The notes beneath the pieces were generated by a model, which was not told the DNA's origin, did no database searches, and saw only the letters and a list, made by a program, of their open reading frames with translations. Source: Actinokineospora sp. NBRC 105648 (GTDB taxonomy: Bacteria > Actinomycetota > Actinomycetes > Mycobacteriales > Pseudonocardiaceae). Taken from it: a stretch of 64,000 bases of DNA. Both the position numbers and the translations under genes were made by a program. This document shows positions 50,154 to 59,714 of the stretch, piece by piece; within the stretch, counting starts at the first letter, position 1, and each line of letters opens with the position of its first letter. Where the stretch lies: positions 1 to 64,000 of the forward strand of contig NZ_BSTR01000004.1 of the NCBI RefSeq assembly GCF_030269645.1, read 5' to 3'.

Positions 50154-50799
50154 CGATGACCGGCGGTGCGGCCTTCTGGTCCGAGGTGGTGAAGGCGTCC
50201 TCCTCGTAGGAGTACCGCCTCCGGTGCACGGAGTCGCCCCAGTTGTCGTAGTAGCGCTGGAAGAACCGCGCACCGGGTTCCCGCGGGACCGGCACAACCG
50301 GTGGATCTTGGCGAAACCTGCGCGAGTAGCTCACGCCGCCGGGCTCGAACTGCGCGGGCTCGCCGACGTACCCGCCGTCCCCGAGGCAACCCGGTGAGAT
50401 CGCCGTCGGCCGCGGGAGCGCGGGTCGGGTCTGCGCGCGCGGTGCCGGGACCAGCCTGCCCCCCGACTCGGGCGCGCCGGGACCGAACAGTGAGTCGGTG
50501 GCGAACGGGTTCACCACCGGGCGCGGGGTCCAGTCCAGCGCCGACTTCGGCTCGCGCAGCCGGACGACCCCGAGGAACGCCACCCCCAGCGCCCAGCCCA
50601 GCTTGGTGATCTTGCCGGGGACCTGTTCCAGGTCAGCCAGCCACTCCTCGGTGTAGCGCTCGGTCTTCTCCGCCGAGCGCAGCCGCCGGGCGGCCCAGAC
50701 CAGGACCCGCTTGGCCAGCCACGGCGACACCTCGCCGGACTCGGCCACGGCCATCGGCACCAGCAGCGCGACCAGGACGAACACGACGGCCGGACTCAT
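50146..50799 (-). CDS. Hypothetical membrane protein paired with PadR (217 aa)
   Basis: One N-terminal membrane segment (SPAVVFVLVALLVPMAVA), an amphipathic basic region (KRVLVWAARRLRSAEKTERYTEEWLADLEQVPGK), a second hydrophobic segment (GWALGVAFLGVVRL) and a long disordered C-terminal half ending in a Tyr/Arg-rich stretch (FFQRYYDNWGDSVHRRRY). I do not recognise the family. It starts within the padR stop (ATGA overlap), so it is co-translated with the regulator. Confidence 0.8.
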   Translation of the reverse strand: MSPAVVFVLVALLVPMAVAESGEVSPWLAKRVLVWAARRLRSAEKTERYTEEWLADLEQVPGKITKLGWALGVAFLGVVRLREPKSALDWTPRPVVNPFATDSLFGPGAPESGGRLVPAPRAQTRPALPRPTAISPGCLGDGGYVGEPAQFEPGGVSYSRRFRQDPPVVPVPREPGARFFQRYYDNWGDSVHRRRYSYEEDAFTTSDQKAAPPVIGL

Positions 50800-51152
50800 G
50801 ACCACCCTCTCCACTGCGGTGTGGGTCGGGGCGCGAGGCCGCGTACGGGGCTGCCCGTGCGCTGGCGGACCGCGCCGCGGTGGTGCAGCAGCAGCGCGCG
50901 GGCGGCCCCGAGGCCGTCGGGGCTGAGCCGGTAGAAGCGCCTGCGTGGACCGCGGGCACTTGGCTCGTCCTGCTCCCAGGCGCTGACCACCCAGCCCGCG
51001 TCCTCCAGCCGGGCCAGGATCGGGTAGACGCTGCCGGTCTTGCGGCCGGCGTTCTCCGCGATCTTGAGCCCGTAGAGCTGGTCGTCCGGACCGAGCAGGG
51101 CTTCCAGGACGTCCAGCGTCGCCGCGGTGACGCGGAACGGCGGGATGTCCAT
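50796..51152 (-). CDS. PadR-family transcriptional regulator (118 aa)
   Basis: Winged-helix domain with ATLDVLEALLGPDDQLYGLKI, GRKTGSVYPILARLEDAGWV and RRRFYRLSPDGLGAAR, typical of the short PadR-s1 type. ATG 51152. An inverted repeat lies 7 bp upstream over the likely promoter, suggesting autoregulation of the padR-membrane protein pair. Confidence 0.92.
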   Translation of the reverse strand: MDIPPFRVTAATLDVLEALLGPDDQLYGLKIAENAGRKTGSVYPILARLEDAGWVVSAWEQDEPSARGPRRRFYRLSPDGLGAARALLLHHRGAVRQRTGSPVRGLAPRPTPQWRGWS

Positions 51153-51159
51153 GGGGCAA

Positions 51160-51175
51160 CTCTATCTATGTAGAG
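51160..51175. promoter_or_regulatory. Putative PadR operator
   Basis: CTCTA (51160-51164) and TAGAG (51171-51175) form an inverted repeat around TCTATG, just upstream of the padR start and 19 bp from the end of kbl. It is an AT-rich patch in a GC-rich neighbourhood. Confidence 0.6.
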
Positions 51176-51194
51176 ATGCCTGGTCAGCGTCCGA

Positions 51195-52376
51195 TCAGGC
51201 CATCTTGTCGCGGGCGGCGACGAACGCGTCGACCGCTCGGTTGACGTCCTCGGTGGTGTGCGCGGCCGACATCTGGGTGCGGATGCGGGCCTTGCCGTGC
51301 GGGACGACCGGGTAGGAGAAGCCGATCACGTACACCCCCTGGTCCAGCAGCAGGTCCGCCATCCGGCTCGCCCGACCGGCGTCGCCGATCATCACCGGGA
51401 TGATCGGGTGCTCGCCGGGCAGCAGGTCGAAGCCCGCCTCGGTCATCCGGGCGCGGAACAGCGCGCTGTTCTCGCGCAGCCGCGCCAGCAGGTCGCTGGA
51501 GGTCTCCAGCAGCTCCAGCACCGCCAGGGCCGCGCCGGTGATCGACGGGGCCAGCGAGTTGGAGAACAGGTAGGGCCGGGACCGCTGCCGCAGGATCTCC
51601 ACGATCTCCGCCCGCGCCGCGACGTACCCGCCGCTGGCGCCGCCGAGGGCCTTGCCGAGGGTGCCGGTGTAGATGTCGACCCGGTCGCCGACGCCGAAGT
51701 GCTCCGGGGTGCCGCGGCCGGTGGCGCCCATGAAGCCCACCGCGTGCGAGTCGTCGACCATGACCAGGGCGTCGTAGCGCTCGGCCAGGTCGCAGATCTC
51801 GTCCAGCGGTGCCAGGTAGCCGTCCATCGAGAAGACGCCGTCGGTGGCGATCAGCCGGTAGCGGGCGTCGGCCGAGTCCTGGAGCTGCTTCTCCAGGTCG
51901 GCCATGTCGCGGTTGCGGTAGCGCTTGCGGCCCGCCTTGCACAGCCGGATGCCGTCGATGATCGACGCGTGGTTGAGCTCGTCGGAGATCACCACGTCCC
52001 GGTCGGTCAGCAGGGTCTCGAACAGGCCGCCGTTGGCGTCGAAGCACGAGCTGTAGAGGATCGTGTCCTCGGTGCCCAGGAACCGCGAGAGCCGCGCCTC
52101 CAGCTCCTTGTGCGGCGCCTGCGTCCCGCAGATGAACCGCACCGAGGCCATCCCGAAGCCCCAGTCGTCGAGCGCCTCCTTGGCCGCGGCGACCAGCTCC
52201 GGGTGGTCGGCCAGGCCGAGGTAGTTGTTCGCGCAGAAGTTGAGCACCGGGTCCGACCCGCCGACCCGCACGTTCGCCTGCTGCGGCGAGGTGATCACCC
52301 GCTCGGCCTTGTAGAGCCCGGCGGAGCGGATCTCCTCGAGCGAGTTGAGCAGGTCCTCGCGCATCGCGCCGTACAT
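51195..52376 (-). CDS. kbl: Glycine C-acetyltransferase (2-amino-3-ketobutyrate CoA ligase, 393 aa)
   Basis: PLP enzyme that cleaves 2-amino-3-ketobutyrate with CoA to glycine and acetyl-CoA, the second step of threonine catabolism. Motifs: [42 protein letters not shown] and the PLP lysine Lys242 in [10 protein letters not shown]. The ATG at 52376 overlaps the last base of the tdh stop (TGATG), with GGGAGAG upstream. Same length as E. coli Kbl within five residues. Confidence 0.97.
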   Translation of the reverse strand: MYGAMREDLLNSLEEIRSAGLYKAERVITSPQQANVRVGGSDPVLNFCANNYLGLADHPELVAAAKEALDDWGFGMASVRFICGTQAPHKELEARLSRFLGTEDTILYSSCFDANGGLFETLLTDRDVVISDELNHASIIDGIRLCKAGRKRYRNRDMADLEKQLQDSADARYRLIATDGVFSMDGYLAPLDEICDLAERYDALVMVDDSHAVGFMGATGRGTPEHFGVGDRVDIYTGTLGKALGGASGGYVAARAEIVEILRQRSRPYLFSNSLAPSITGAALAVLELLETSSDLLARLRENSALFRARMTEAGFDLLPGEHPIIPVMIGDAGRASRMADLLLDQGVYVIGFSYPVVPHGKARIRTQMSAAHTTEDVNRAVDAFVAARDKMA

Positions 52377-53404
52377 CAGCTCTCCCAATCCATGATGACC
52401 TTGCCGCACCGGCCGCCGCGGGCGGTGGCGAAGGCCTCGGCGTGCTCGGTGTGGTGGAACCGGTGGGTGATCACCGGCGAGATGTCCAGGCCGGACTGCA
52501 GCAGCACCGACATGGCGTACCAGGTCTCGAACATCTCCCGGCCGTAGATGCCCTTGATGGTGATCATCTTGAGCACGACCGAGCTGAAGTCGACCGCGAT
52601 CTCCCGCGCGGGCAGCCCGAGCATCGCGATCCGGCCGCCGTGGGTCATGTTCGCGATCATCTCGCGCAGCGCCGAGGGCTGGCCGGACATCTCCATGCCC
52701 ACGTCGAAGCCCTCGGTCATGTTCAGCTCGTCGTAGACCGCCGAGACCGGGGTCGCGCTCACGTCCAGCGCCACCGTCACGCCGATCTTGCGGGCCAGCT
52801 CCAGCCGGGCCTCGCTGATGTCGGTGATCACCACGTGCCGGGCGCCCGCGTGCCGGGCGACCGCCGCGGCCATCAGCCCGATCGGGCCCGCGCCGGTGAT
52901 CAGCACGTCCTCGCCGAGCACCGGGAACGACAGCGCGGTGTGCACCGCGTTGCCGAACGGGTCGAACACCGCGGCCACGTCCAGGTCGACCTCGTGCTTG
53001 TGCACCCAGGCGTTGGCCTCGGGCAGCACCGCGTACTGGGCGAACGCGCCCGCGGTGTGCACGCCGAGGCCGATGGTGTTCGCGCACAGGTGCCTGCGCC
53101 CGGCCCGGCAGTTGCGGCAGGTGCCGCACACCAGGTGGCCCTCACCGCTGACCAGGTCGCCGACCGCGACCTTGGTGACCGCGGCGCCCACCTCGACGAC
53201 CTCGCCGACGAACTCGTGCCCGAGCACCAGCGGGGCCTTGACCGTGCGGGCGGCCCAGTCGTCCCAGGCGTCGATGTGCAGGTCGGTGCCGCAGATGCCG
53301 GTGCGCAGCACGCGCAGCAGCACCTCACCCGGTCCGGGCGTGGGATCGGGTACCTCGACCAGTTCCAGACCGGGCCCGGCGGCGGTCTTGACCAGAGCCT
53401 TCAC
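52376..53404 (-). CDS. tdh: L-threonine 3-dehydrogenase (342 aa)
   Basis: Zinc alcohol-dehydrogenase family enzyme oxidising threonine to 2-amino-3-ketobutyrate. The catalytic zinc site (Cys38, His63, Glu64) and structural zinc cysteines (93, 96, 99, 107) are all present at the same positions as in E. coli Tdh. NAD-binding [15 protein letters not shown] 53404 is preferred over an ATG four codons earlier because GGAGG then sits at the right distance and the protein starts MKALVKT as in homologues. Forms a tdh-kbl operon. Confidence 0.96.
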   Translation of the reverse strand: MKALVKTAAGPGLELVEVPDPTPGPGEVLLRVLRTGICGTDLHIDAWDDWAARTVKAPLVLGHEFVGEVVEVGAAVTKVAVGDLVSGEGHLVCGTCRNCRAGRRHLCANTIGLGVHTAGAFAQYAVLPEANAWVHKHEVDLDVAAVFDPFGNAVHTALSFPVLGEDVLITGAGPIGLMAAAVARHAGARHVVITDISEARLELARKIGVTVALDVSATPVSAVYDELNMTEGFDVGMEMSGQPSALREMIANMTHGGRIAMLGLPAREIAVDFSSVVLKMITIKGIYGREMFETWYAMSVLLQSGLDISPVITHRFHHTEHAEAFATARGGRCGKVIMDWES

Positions 53405-53522
53405 AGCGTCCTCCATGCGGCGGGTGGTGGCACCCCCGCGCGGAGTCTCGCGCCGCCTACGCGGTGCGGTCCATCGCGACTTTCTGCACTGCGTTGTCAG
53501 CGCAGCTTCACAGCTCGTCCGC

Positions 53523-54152
53523 TCAGGTGTCCCAGCTCAGCTTCCACGGCCTGCGCACGGTCAGCGACCCGATCCGCACGTACGAGGGACGCCGGATCGT
53601 CACCGAGCCCGCGCGGACCGACCCGGTGACCACGAACCGGACACCGCTGCCGCCCTTGCCGACCTTGTTCTCCACGCTGCCCGCGACGGCGGTGACCCCG
53701 TCGGTGTCGCAGCTCGCGTTCTCCGGCACCAGCAGCTCCACCGAGCCGCCCGCCACGTCGAGCTTGACCTGCACCTCGCGGTGGCCGATCTCGGCCTCGG
53801 TGAAGTCGAACTCGCTCGAGCCCATCCGGTTGTGCACGGTCATCTCCCTGGGCACGATCCAGGGGCCCTCGCGCTTGAGCGAGGACATCACCGCGCGGAA
53901 CTCCATCGGCGGGACGGCGGTGGGGCTGCCCGGCTCGCGGTTGATCACGCCGGGCAGGTCGACCAGCACGGTGTTGAGCTCCGCGCGGGTCTTCGCCGCG
54001 AGCGCGATGTCGGTGCGCACGGTGAACTCGTCGAGGCTGAGCATCCCGTGGCCGATCGCCTTCTGCAGCACACCGACGACGTGCTCGCGTTCGGCGTCGG
54101 AGACCCGGAGGTCCCGGGGGCTGATCGGACCGGGGAGGTTCTCGGTGCTCAC
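53523..54152 (-). CDS. DUF1707 and LiaF-like domain protein (209 aa)
   Basis: N-terminal DUF1707 segment ([34 protein letters not shown], about residues 15-48) followed by a C-terminal beta-rich region resembling the LiaF/DUF2154 domain ([19 protein letters not shown]). No membrane segment is seen. LiaF-type proteins modulate cell-envelope two-component systems, which fits its place as the last gene of the transporter-kinase-regulator operon, 9 bp after the response regulator. Confidence 0.82.
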   Translation of the reverse strand: MSTENLPGPISPRDLRVSDAEREHVVGVLQKAIGHGMLSLDEFTVRTDIALAAKTRAELNTVLVDLPGVINREPGSPTAVPPMEFRAVMSSLKREGPWIVPREMTVHNRMGSSEFDFTEAEIGHREVQVKLDVAGGSVELLVPENASCDTDGVTAVAGSVENKVGKGGSGVRFVVTGSVRAGSVTIRRPSYVRIGSLTVRRPWKLSWDT

Positions 54153-54161
54153 CCCACCAGC

Positions 54162-54833
54162 CTACTGCTCCGGGTCGCCGTCGAGGCCGTGTTCGATGGC
54201 GTACCTGGCGAGTTCGACGCGGTTGTGCAGCTGCAGCTTGCGCAGCGTGGACTGCACGTGGTTCTCCACGGTCCGGTGCGAGAGCACGAGCCGGTCGGCG
54301 ATCTGGCGCGCGGTGCGGCCCTTGGCCACCAGCCGCAGCACCTCGGTCTCCCGCTCGGTGAGCTTGGGCGCGGCGGCGTCGTCGGGACCCGCCGCCATCC
54401 GCCGGTACTCGCCGAGCACCAGACCGGCCAGGCCCGCGGTGAACACCGCGTCGCCCGCCGCGGTGCGCCGCACGGCCGCGACCAGCTCCTCCGCCGAGGC
54501 CGACTTGACCAGGTAGCCGGAGGCGCCCGCCTTCACCGCCTCGAGGACGTCGCTGTGCTCGCCGCTGGCGGAGAGCACCAGCACCCGGGTGCCGGGCAGC
54601 CCGGCGGTGATCTCCCGGGTGGCGTCCGCCCCGGACTCGGCCCCGAGGTTGAGGTCCATCAGCACCACGTCCGGGCGCGCCGCGCGCGCGATCCGCACCG
54701 CCGAGGACGCGTCGGCCGCGGTCGCCCGCACGTCGAAGCCGCGTTCGGCGAGGTCCCTGGCCACGCCGTCGCGCCAGATCGGGTGGTCGTCGACGACCAT
54801 CACCGAGATCGGCCGCTCCGCTTCCGCTGTCAC
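54162..54833 (-). CDS. LuxR/NarL-type response regulator (223 aa)
   Basis: Receiver domain with VMVVDDHPIWRDGV (acidic pair 15-16), phosphoacceptor Asp60 in VVLMDLNLG and the switch lysine in GYLVKSAS. C-terminal HTH with LTERETEVLRLVAKGRTARQIADRL and SHRTVENHVQSTLRKL. Its GTG overlaps the kinase stop by 4 nt (GTGA). Cognate partner of the upstream kinase. Confidence 0.95.
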   Translation of the reverse strand: MTAEAERPISVMVVDDHPIWRDGVARDLAERGFDVRATAADASSAVRIARAARPDVVLMDLNLGAESGADATREITAGLPGTRVLVLSASGEHSDVLEAVKAGASGYLVKSASAEELVAAVRRTAAGDAVFTAGLAGLVLGEYRRMAAGPDDAAAPKLTERETEVLRLVAKGRTARQIADRLVLSHRTVENHVQSTLRKLQLHNRVELARYAIEHGLDGDPEQ

Positions 54834-55996
54834 CGCTGTCCCCGCTCCCCGCGCTTGTTCGGCACCCGGATCTCCCACTCGGTACCGGCGCCGGGCGCGG
54901 TCTCCAGGCTGATGGTGCCGCCCAGCTCGCGCACCCGCCCGCGGATCGATCGCGCGATACCCAGTCGGCCCTCTTGTTCGGCGGCGGCGATGCGCCCCGC
55001 CGCGATGCCCACGCCGTCGTCGCGCACGCTGAGCACGACCTCGTCGCCGACGTCCTCCAGCAGCACCCACGCCCGCGCGTCGGGACCCGCGTGCCGGTCG
55101 ACGTTCTCCAGCGCCTCGCGCACCAGGAACGTCAGCTCGGTGGCGGCGCACTCGGCGACCAGCACCGCGGTGGCGGGCACGGACACCTGGTAGCGGTCGC
55201 TGGCCAGTACCTGCAGCCGGGGCCGCAGGTCGGCGTGGCCGTCCGAGGTGGACTCCAGCGGGGCCGCGGCCACCAGCGCGCGCAACGCCACCTCCTGGTG
55301 GCCCGCGAGCTCGGCCAACTCGGCGGCTTCCCCGCCGAGCTCACGGCCGCGCTTGCGGACCCGGGCGAGCACCTGCAGCACGCCGTCGTGGATGGTGCGG
55401 GCCAGCCGCTCCCGTTCGGCGGTGGCGGCCTCGGCCCGCATCGCCTGGGCCAGCCGCTCGGCGATCTCCGCCGCCCGGACCTGGTTCTCGCTCAGCAGCC
55501 CGAGCACGATCCCGACCCCCACCAGCAGCACCATGTCCCGGGTGAGGTCGGTGTCGAAGTAGCCGCGCACGCCGTAGTTGAACGCCGAGACCACCAGGCC
55601 GAAGATCGCCCCGCCGAGCGCGCCGGCGCGGATTGCCCCGATCGCGACCACGGCGGTGACCCACACCGTGGGCAGCAGCGGGACCTTGAGCGCGGTCAGC
55701 TGCTCGTGGGTGAGGGCGAACCGGGACACGCACATCAGGGCGCAGCACACGGCCAGGTCGACGATCGTGAACCAGAGCCGCCCGTGGCCCGCGCGCAGGT
55801 AGTACCAGAAGGTGAGCGCGGTCCACGCCGCCATCACGCCGATGGTGCCCCAAGCCAGCCCGGTGTTCGCGTAGTCGCCCCGGTGGGTGAACACCACGCC
55901 CGCGGCGAAGAACAGGGTGATCACCCGCAGCAGCACCGCCGCCCGCCAGAGCGGCCTGGTCGGGTGCTTGCGGCCGGGGCGGCCCGCCGGGCTCAC
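54830..55996 (-). CDS. Membrane sensor histidine kinase, HisKA_3 type (388 aa)
   Basis: Five or six hydrophobic segments in residues 15-170, little extracytoplasmic sequence, then the dimerisation/phosphoacceptor helix with ERERLARTIHDGVLQVLA (His203) and a HATPase domain (VREALENVDRHA, LSVRDDGVGIA). Intramembrane-sensing kinase of the DesK/LiaS kind. GTG 55996 overlaps the AI-2E gene stop; its own stop overlaps the regulator. Confidence 0.93.
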   Translation of the reverse strand: MSPAGRPGRKHPTRPLWRAAVLLRVITLFFAAGVVFTHRGDYANTGLAWGTIGVMAAWTALTFWYYLRAGHGRLWFTIVDLAVCCALMCVSRFALTHEQLTALKVPLLPTVWVTAVVAIGAIRAGALGGAIFGLVVSAFNYGVRGYFDTDLTRDMVLLVGVGIVLGLLSENQVRAAEIAERLAQAMRAEAATAERERLARTIHDGVLQVLARVRKRGRELGGEAAELAELAGHQEVALRALVAAAPLESTSDGHADLRPRLQVLASDRYQVSVPATAVLVAECAATELTFLVREALENVDRHAGPDARAWVLLEDVGDEVVLSVRDDGVGIAAGRIAAAEQEGRLGIARSIRGRVRELGGTISLETAPGAGTEWEIRVPNKRGERGQR

Positions 55997-57204
55997 GGCC
56001 AGGTCGGCCGGGACTCGTCGGAGGTGTCCGCGGACTCGTCCGAGTCGTCGGTGGCGTTGGGCACCGACCCGGTGTCGTCGAGCACGTCCACCTCGTCCGG
56101 CTCGGTCTCGCCCTCGTGCAGCAGCGACCGGATACCGGCGTTGAGCACGGCCAGCAGCGGCACCGACAGCAGCGCGCCCGCGATGCCCGCGGCGAGCAGG
56201 CCGACGGCGATGGCCAGCACCACGGCCAGCGGGTGCAGCCGCACCGCGCGGCCGAGCAGCCAGGGCTGCAGCACGTGGCTCTCGATCTGCATGACGCCCA
56301 CCACGATCGCCAGCACCACCAGCGCCGAGACGAAGCTGTTGGCGACCAGCGCGATCAGCACCGCCACGGTGCCCGCCAGCAGCGCGCCGATGATCGGGAT
56401 GAACGCGGTGAGGAAGACCAGCGCGGCCAGCGGGATCACCAGCGGGACGCCGACGATCCACAGCCCGACGCCGATGCCCACCGCGTCGAACACCGCGACC
56501 GCCGCGGTCGCCCGCACGTAGCTGACCAGCGAGGAGAAGCCCCGCCTGCCCGCGACGTCGACCCGGTCGCGCACCTGGCCGGGGATGGCGCGCACCACGA
56601 AGCCCCAGATCCCGCCGCCGTCGAACAGGAAGAAGATCAGGATGAACAGGGTCAGCAGCAGCCCGGTGAGGACCTCGCCGATGGTGGCCGCGGTGGTGAT
56701 CGCGCCCGAGGTGATCGCCGACTGGTTGGTCTTGATGGTGTTGATCGCGTTGTCCAGGTAGGCCTGGATCTGGTCCTGGCGCAGGTGCAGCGGCCCGGTG
56801 CTCAGCCAGGCCCGGATCGTGTCCAGGCTGTTGTTCACCTGGCTCTGCAGCTGCGGCAGGCCGTTGGTGAACTCGGTGATCACGAAGGTGAGCACGCCGC
56901 CGACCACGGCCAGGCCGCCGATCAGCACGATCGCGGTGGCCAGCGAGCGGGGTACCCGCCACTCGACCAGCTTGCCGACCCCCGGGGCCATCAGCGCGGC
57001 CAGCAGCAGCGCGATCGCCACCGGGATCACCACCGCGGCGAAGTAGCCCAGCAGCCAGATGATGACGTACAGCGCTCCGATGATCACCAGGAACCGCCAG
57101 GACAGCGCCGCGCTGACCCGGAGCCCCTTGGGCACCAGAGGGGTGACGTCGTTGCTCGTGAGCGTGCTGCGGTGCTTGAGGCCCGCGACGCGGTTTCTGG
57201 TCAT
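55993..57204 (-). CDS. AI-2E family transporter-like membrane protein (403 aa)
   Basis: PF01594 family: paired helices near the N-terminus (FLVIIGALYVIIWLLGYFAA), a central soluble region, then LFILIFFLFDGGGIWGFV, and later FIPIIGALLAG and ESHVLQPWLLGRAVRLHP, the family hallmarks. The acidic C-terminal tail is Asp/Ser-rich. Members act as exporters or ion antiporters; TqsA exports AI-2 in E. coli. First gene of the four-gene operon with the histidine kinase. Confidence 0.9.
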   Translation of the reverse strand: MTRNRVAGLKHRSTLTSNDVTPLVPKGLRVSAALSWRFLVIIGALYVIIWLLGYFAAVVIPVAIALLLAALMAPGVGKLVEWRVPRSLATAIVLIGGLAVVGGVLTFVITEFTNGLPQLQSQVNNSLDTIRAWLSTGPLHLRQDQIQAYLDNAINTIKTNQSAITSGAITTAATIGEVLTGLLLTLFILIFFLFDGGGIWGFVVRAIPGQVRDRVDVAGRRGFSSLVSYVRATAAVAVFDAVGIGVGLWIVGVPLVIPLAALVFLTAFIPIIGALLAGTVAVLIALVANSFVSALVVLAIVVGVMQIESHVLQPWLLGRAVRLHPLAVVLAIAVGLLAAGIAGALLSVPLLAVLNAGIRSLLHEGETEPDEVDVLDDTGSVPNATDDSDESADTSDESRPTWP

Positions 57205-57241
57205 CGCCGATCACGGTAATCGGTCGAACCGGTCTCCGGCG

Positions 57242-59509
57242 ATGAATGTCTCTGATGTGATTGCGCTCGTGACCGCGTTCGTCCCGCTGGACCAGCTGAC
57301 CGCCACCGAGCGGGCGGTCCGGGCCGCCTTCACGACCGGGGAGCGACTGGACCTGCGCGCCGCTGCGGACCGCCAGGTGCGCGGCGAGGTGCTGGCCGCG
57401 CTGCTGGTCGGGGCCTACCCGCTGGCCGCCGGGGCGATGCCCGCGCTGCGGCTCGACCACGCCGAGGTGACCGGCCGGTTCGACGTCGAGGGCCGCGCCA
57501 TCGAGCACGTGATCACCCTGCGGCGCTGCCGGTTCGCGCGCATCCCGGTGCTGCGGATGGCCCGGCTGATCGCGCTGAGCCTGCGCGGCTGCTGGCTGCC
57601 CGGTCTCTACGCGCGCAACCTCAGCGTCGGCAGCGACCTCCTGCTCGAAGCGGGCTTCACCTGCGAGGGCGTGCTCGACCTGACCGACGCCGCGGTCGAG
57701 GGCACGCTCCGGCTGACCGACGCGGTGCTGAACAACCCGGGCATGGCCGCGCTGCTCGGCGCCCGGCTGCGGGTGACCGGCTCGATTCAGGCCGCCGCCT
57801 TGCGGGCCGCGGGCGAACTGCGGCTGCGCGGCGCGAACGTCGGCGGCAGCGTGCACCTGACCGGCGCCCGGCTCGCGCACCCGTCCGGCACCGCCCTGGA
57901 GGCGACCGGGCTGACCATCGCGGGCAACCTGTTCTGCGACACCGGCGGCGGCTGCTTCGACGCGGCCGGGACGGTGATCCTCTCCGGCGCCCGCATCGGC
58001 GGCGACGCGGTGTTCTCCGGCGCGCGGCTGCACGACGCCCGCGACGGCGACGGCCAGGTGCTGGTCCTGCCGCACGGCTCGGCCGTGGACCAATACGTGC
58101 TCGACGCCGACCGGCTGCGCGTCGACGGCGACGTCAAGCTCGACGCCGGGTTCACCGCGGGCGGCACGGTCGGCCTGCGCGGCGCGCACATCGGCGGCCA
58201 CCTCCTGCTGTCCGGCGCCACCATCGGCCACCGCGCGGCGGTGGCCGACCTGGCGAAGGCGTTCACCGAGGGGCGGGCGGTCACCCGGGTGCCGGTCGCC
58301 CTGGTGGCCGACGGCGTCGAGGTGCGCGGCGACGTCGAGGCCAGGGGCAGCACGAACGGCAAGATCGACTCCGACGGCGACGTCCGCACCGCGTTCCGCG
58401 CCTACGGCCAGGTCCGCCTGGTCGACGCCCACGTGCACGGCAGCGCCAGCCTGTCGCGCGCCCGGTTGCGCGGTCCGGCCATCGACGTGCTCTTCGCCGA
58501 CCGGCTGCGCGTCGGCGGCACGCTGTTCCTGCGCAAGGTCCGCGCCAGCGGCTCGATCCGGCTGCAGAACGCGCACATCGGCTCCAGCCTGGACTGCTCG
58601 GGCGCCCGCCTCACCAAGCCGCGCCTGCGCGCCGACGGTTCGCTCAAGCCGTCCCTCGACGCGCGGGTCGCCACCGTCGGCAAGGACCTGCTGTGCAGTC
58701 ACGGGTTCCGCGCCATCGGTGGTGTGCGGGTGCGGTTGGTCGAGGTGGGCAAGATGGTCACCTTCGCGGGGGCTCGGCTCGGCGGCCGCAGCGGACCCGG
58801 CCACCCCGTCGCCGACAAGGTCCTGTCCGCGTACGGCCTCACCGCGCAAGAGCTCGTCCTCATCTTCCCCGCAGACCGCCCGCCTCTTGGTGCCGTTGTC
58901 CTCACCCGCGCGTCAGCCGTGTCGGTGATCGATGGCGCGGGGCTGTGGGCCGCGCGCGGGGGTGTCGAGGTCGAGGACTTCAGCTTCACCGCGCTGACCG
59001 CTGTCCCCGAGGTCTCGGTGCGCACCCGCCTGCTGTGGCTGCGCAAGGTGCAGCCGGACTTCGCCCCCGGGCCGTACGACCGCCTCGCTGCCGTCTACTC
59101 CCAGGGCGGCCAGGAGGAGCTCGCGCAGCGAGTGCACCTCGAGCGCCAGCGCCGCCGCTACGCCGAGCTGCACGCCGCGGGCCGGTTGTGGGGGCGGCTG
59201 CAGGACGCGACCGTCGGCTACGGCTACCGCCCGTGGCTCGCCATGATCTGGCTCGCGCTGTTCTGGCTGCTGGGCACGCTGTGGTTCAGCTGGCACGCGA
59301 TGGACAAGCTCGACAACGACGTCAACCCGGTGTGGAACCCGCCGCTGCTGGCCACCGACCTGCTGCTGCCGATCATCGACCTGGGCCAGGACAACAAGTG
59401 GCGGATGGTCGGCGCGTCCCAGTGGATCTCCGGGGTGCTGATCGCGGTGGGCTGGGTGCTGGCCACCACGGCGGCGACCGGGGCGACCCGGGTGCTCAAG
59501 CGCTCGTGA
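57242..59509 (+). CDS. Large beta-helix-like membrane protein (755 aa)
   Basis: Residues ~60-560 contain many copies of an approximately 20-residue pattern (GxLRLxGAxIGGxLxLxGA; for example LRLRGANVGGSVHLTGARL and VGLRGAHIGGHLLLSGATI), suggesting a right-handed beta-helix like pentapeptide or bactofilin folds. Near the C-terminus two membrane segments follow (LAMIWLALFWLLGTLWF and GVLIAVGWVLATTAATGA) after a basic region (LERQRRRYAELH). Similar proteins are often labelled membrane-associated oxidoreductase, but no cofactor motif is visible. ATG 57242; divergent from the AI-2E gene. Confidence 0.75.
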   Translation: MNVSDVIALVTAFVPLDQLTATERAVRAAFTTGERLDLRAAADRQVRGEVLAALLVGAYPLAAGAMPALRLDHAEVTGRFDVEGRAIEHVITLRRCRFARIPVLRMARLIALSLRGCWLPGLYARNLSVGSDLLLEAGFTCEGVLDLTDAAVEGTLRLTDAVLNNPGMAALLGARLRVTGSIQAAALRAAGELRLRGANVGGSVHLTGARLAHPSGTALEATGLTIAGNLFCDTGGGCFDAAGTVILSGARIGGDAVFSGARLHDARDGDGQVLVLPHGSAVDQYVLDADRLRVDGDVKLDAGFTAGGTVGLRGAHIGGHLLLSGATIGHRAAVADLAKAFTEGRAVTRVPVALVADGVEVRGDVEARGSTNGKIDSDGDVRTAFRAYGQVRLVDAHVHGSASLSRARLRGPAIDVLFADRLRVGGTLFLRKVRASGSIRLQNAHIGSSLDCSGARLTKPRLRADGSLKPSLDARVATVGKDLLCSHGFRAIGGVRVRLVEVGKMVTFAGARLGGRSGPGHPVADKVLSAYGLTAQELVLIFPADRPPLGAVVLTRASAVSVIDGAGLWAARGGVEVEDFSFTALTAVPEVSVRTRLLWLRKVQPDFAPGPYDRLAAVYSQGGQEELAQRVHLERQRRRYAELHAAGRLWGRLQDATVGYGYRPWLAMIWLALFWLLGTLWFSWHAMDKLDNDVNPVWNPPLLATDLLLPIIDLGQDNKWRMVGASQWISGVLIAVGWVLATTAATGATRVLKRS

Positions 59510-59517
59510 TCCACACC

Positions 59518-59526
59518 TGTGGACAA
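59518..59526 (-). promoter_or_regulatory. Isolated DnaA box
   Basis: TGTGGACAA (perfect, minus orientation), with a one-mismatch TGTGGACAC about 50 bp further on. It is intergenic, between two surface-protein genes and far (48 kb) from oriC. Confidence 0.4.
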
Positions 59527-59620
59527 CTTCGATCAGTTCTGCACGGGCACCAGGGGTACTGACTCAGGGTGACCTGTGGACACACTCTGTGTTCGTCACA
59601 CGATCCGGTGGGCATGTTGA

Positions 59621-59636
59621 GTCACGCGTGCATAAC
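59621..59636 (+). promoter_or_regulatory. MtrA-like direct repeat
   Basis: GTCAC and ATAAC separated by six bases, one mismatch per half from a GTAAC-N6-GTAAC-type direct repeat described for the response regulator MtrA. It lies about 80 bp upstream of the first of two surface-protein genes. Weak by itself. Confidence 0.3.
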
Positions 59637-59714
59637 GGTGCGTCCCGGTGCCAGTGTCTTCGTCGTACGGCCAGTCGCCGTGCGCATCCCGGATCGGAAG
59701 GCGCCAGGTACCTC

